Source of the DNA: DASPLX01 sp035627375
Lineage (GTDB): Bacteria > Pseudomonadota > Gammaproteobacteria > Burkholderiales > Burkholderiaceae_D
NCBI GenBank assembly: GCA_035627375.1
Contig: DASPLX010000047.1
Span: 1 to 15,579 of the forward strand
Direction of reading: 5' to 3'
DNA: 15,579 nucleotides
Each line of letters begins with the position of its first letter. The first letter of the stretch is position 1. The notes beneath the pieces are model-generated. The model was not told where the DNA came from, did not search any database, and saw nothing but the letters and a program-made list of their open reading frames with translations. The translations under genes were made by a program, and so were the position numbers. This document shows, in pieces, positions 15,309-15,579 of the stretch.

Positions 15309-15579
15309 CGGTCGCGCAGTATGCGGGCGACGCCGGGAATCCGGTGGACGCCGCGCATCAGCCGCGCCAAGTGGATGCGGTCTTCGACCTGGACCGTGAA
15401 ACGCAACTGCGTCATCAATTGCGCGTCGTTCGCCTCGTCCATGGCCACGGCGCTGATGTTGGCGTCGGCTTCGCCGATTTCGGCCGCCACGCGCGCCAGG
15501 ATGCCGCGCTGATTGTCGACCAGGACGACGATGCGGCAATCGAAGCGGCGGCTCAGTTCCTTGCCCCAGGCCACGTCGA
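15302..15579 (-). CDS. spoT: RelA/SpoT (p)ppGpp synthetase/hydrolase, C-terminal ACT domain (truncated by window edge)
   Basis: The frame is open from the right edge to TAA at 15304-15302, giving 91 whole residues of the C-terminus. It reads VAWGKELSRRFDCRI, then an ACT domain: VVLVDNQRGILARVAAEIGE, ANISAVAMDE, and a strand-helix ending with HRIPGVARI. This is the regulatory C-terminal domain of long RelA/SpoT proteins that make and break the alarmone (p)ppGpp. A GTG at 15574 could be misread as a start, but the frame continues upstream and the domain is always C-terminal. Catalytic domains lie outside the window, so whether it is the bifunctional SpoT (Rel) or RelA cannot be fixed here; proximity to greB favours SpoT. 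It ends in an inverted repeat shared with the DUF3422 gene. Confidence 0.88.
   Translation of the reverse strand, partial: DVAWGKELSRRFDCRIVVLVDNQRGILARVAAEIGEADANISAVAMDEANDAQLMTQLRFTVQVEDRIHLARLMRGVHRIPGVARILRDRG

Noticed and set aside
13551..15539. Minus-strand open frame of 662 codons across DUF3422
   Set aside because: It overlaps the ends of greB and spoT and covers the DUF3422 gene in antisense. Composition is shadow-like; the part in the 13646-13841 spacer shows no motif.

Overview
The window is GC-rich and reads like chromosomal DNA of a betaproteobacterium of the order Burkholderiales. An Oxalobacteraceae-like source (Herbaspirillum, Noviherbaspirillum or Massilia group) is my best guess; genus is not determinable. 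The pointers are a RelA/SpoT protein, GreB and a DUF3422 protein side by side, an isocitrate lyase of about 430 residues, an RlmJ and an EAL-HDOD protein, all with Burkholderiales-like sequence and codon use.

Layout from left to right. Positions 1-228 hold the end of a SymE-family toxin gene (+) cut by the left edge. It converges on a minus-strand gene for an apparently exported M3 metallopeptidase (PepF type), with an intrinsic terminator between them. An AT-rich spacer of 486 bp separates that gene from aceA (isocitrate lyase, +). The spacer carries a perfect 18-bp palindrome, a likely operator. aceA ends at a strong intrinsic terminator. Positions 4079-10221 hold three tandem minus-strand paralogues for secreted subtilisin-like (S8) proteases. 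Each has a signal peptide, inhibitor-type propeptide, intact Asp/His/Ser triad, six conserved cysteines and a C-terminal PPC-type domain. Each gene has its own GAGGAG ribosome site, leader and 3' hairpin, so they look like separate transcription units rather than one operon. Their upstream regions carry repeats built on a TTAA core.

From 10669 rightward the plus strand carries rlmJ (23S rRNA m6A methyltransferase), an EAL-HDOD regulatory protein with a degenerate EAL motif, greB (transcript cleavage factor, apparently leaderless) and a DUF3422 membrane protein. The 3' end of the DUF3422 gene runs into a REP-like hairpin. The window closes with the C-terminal ACT domain of a RelA/SpoT (p)ppGpp enzyme on the minus strand, convergent with DUF3422. 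Both stop codons sit at the centres of the two arms of one inverted repeat.

Functionally, the left and middle parts concern peptide and protein breakdown and growth on acetate or fatty acids. The right part concerns ribosome and RNA polymerase maintenance and alarmone control. I see no insertion sequence, prophage, tRNA, rRNA or CRISPR array. The least ordinary items are the protease trio with its upstream motifs and possible leader attenuator, the aceA palindrome, the partial SymE gene, and the repeat at the DUF3422/spoT junction.
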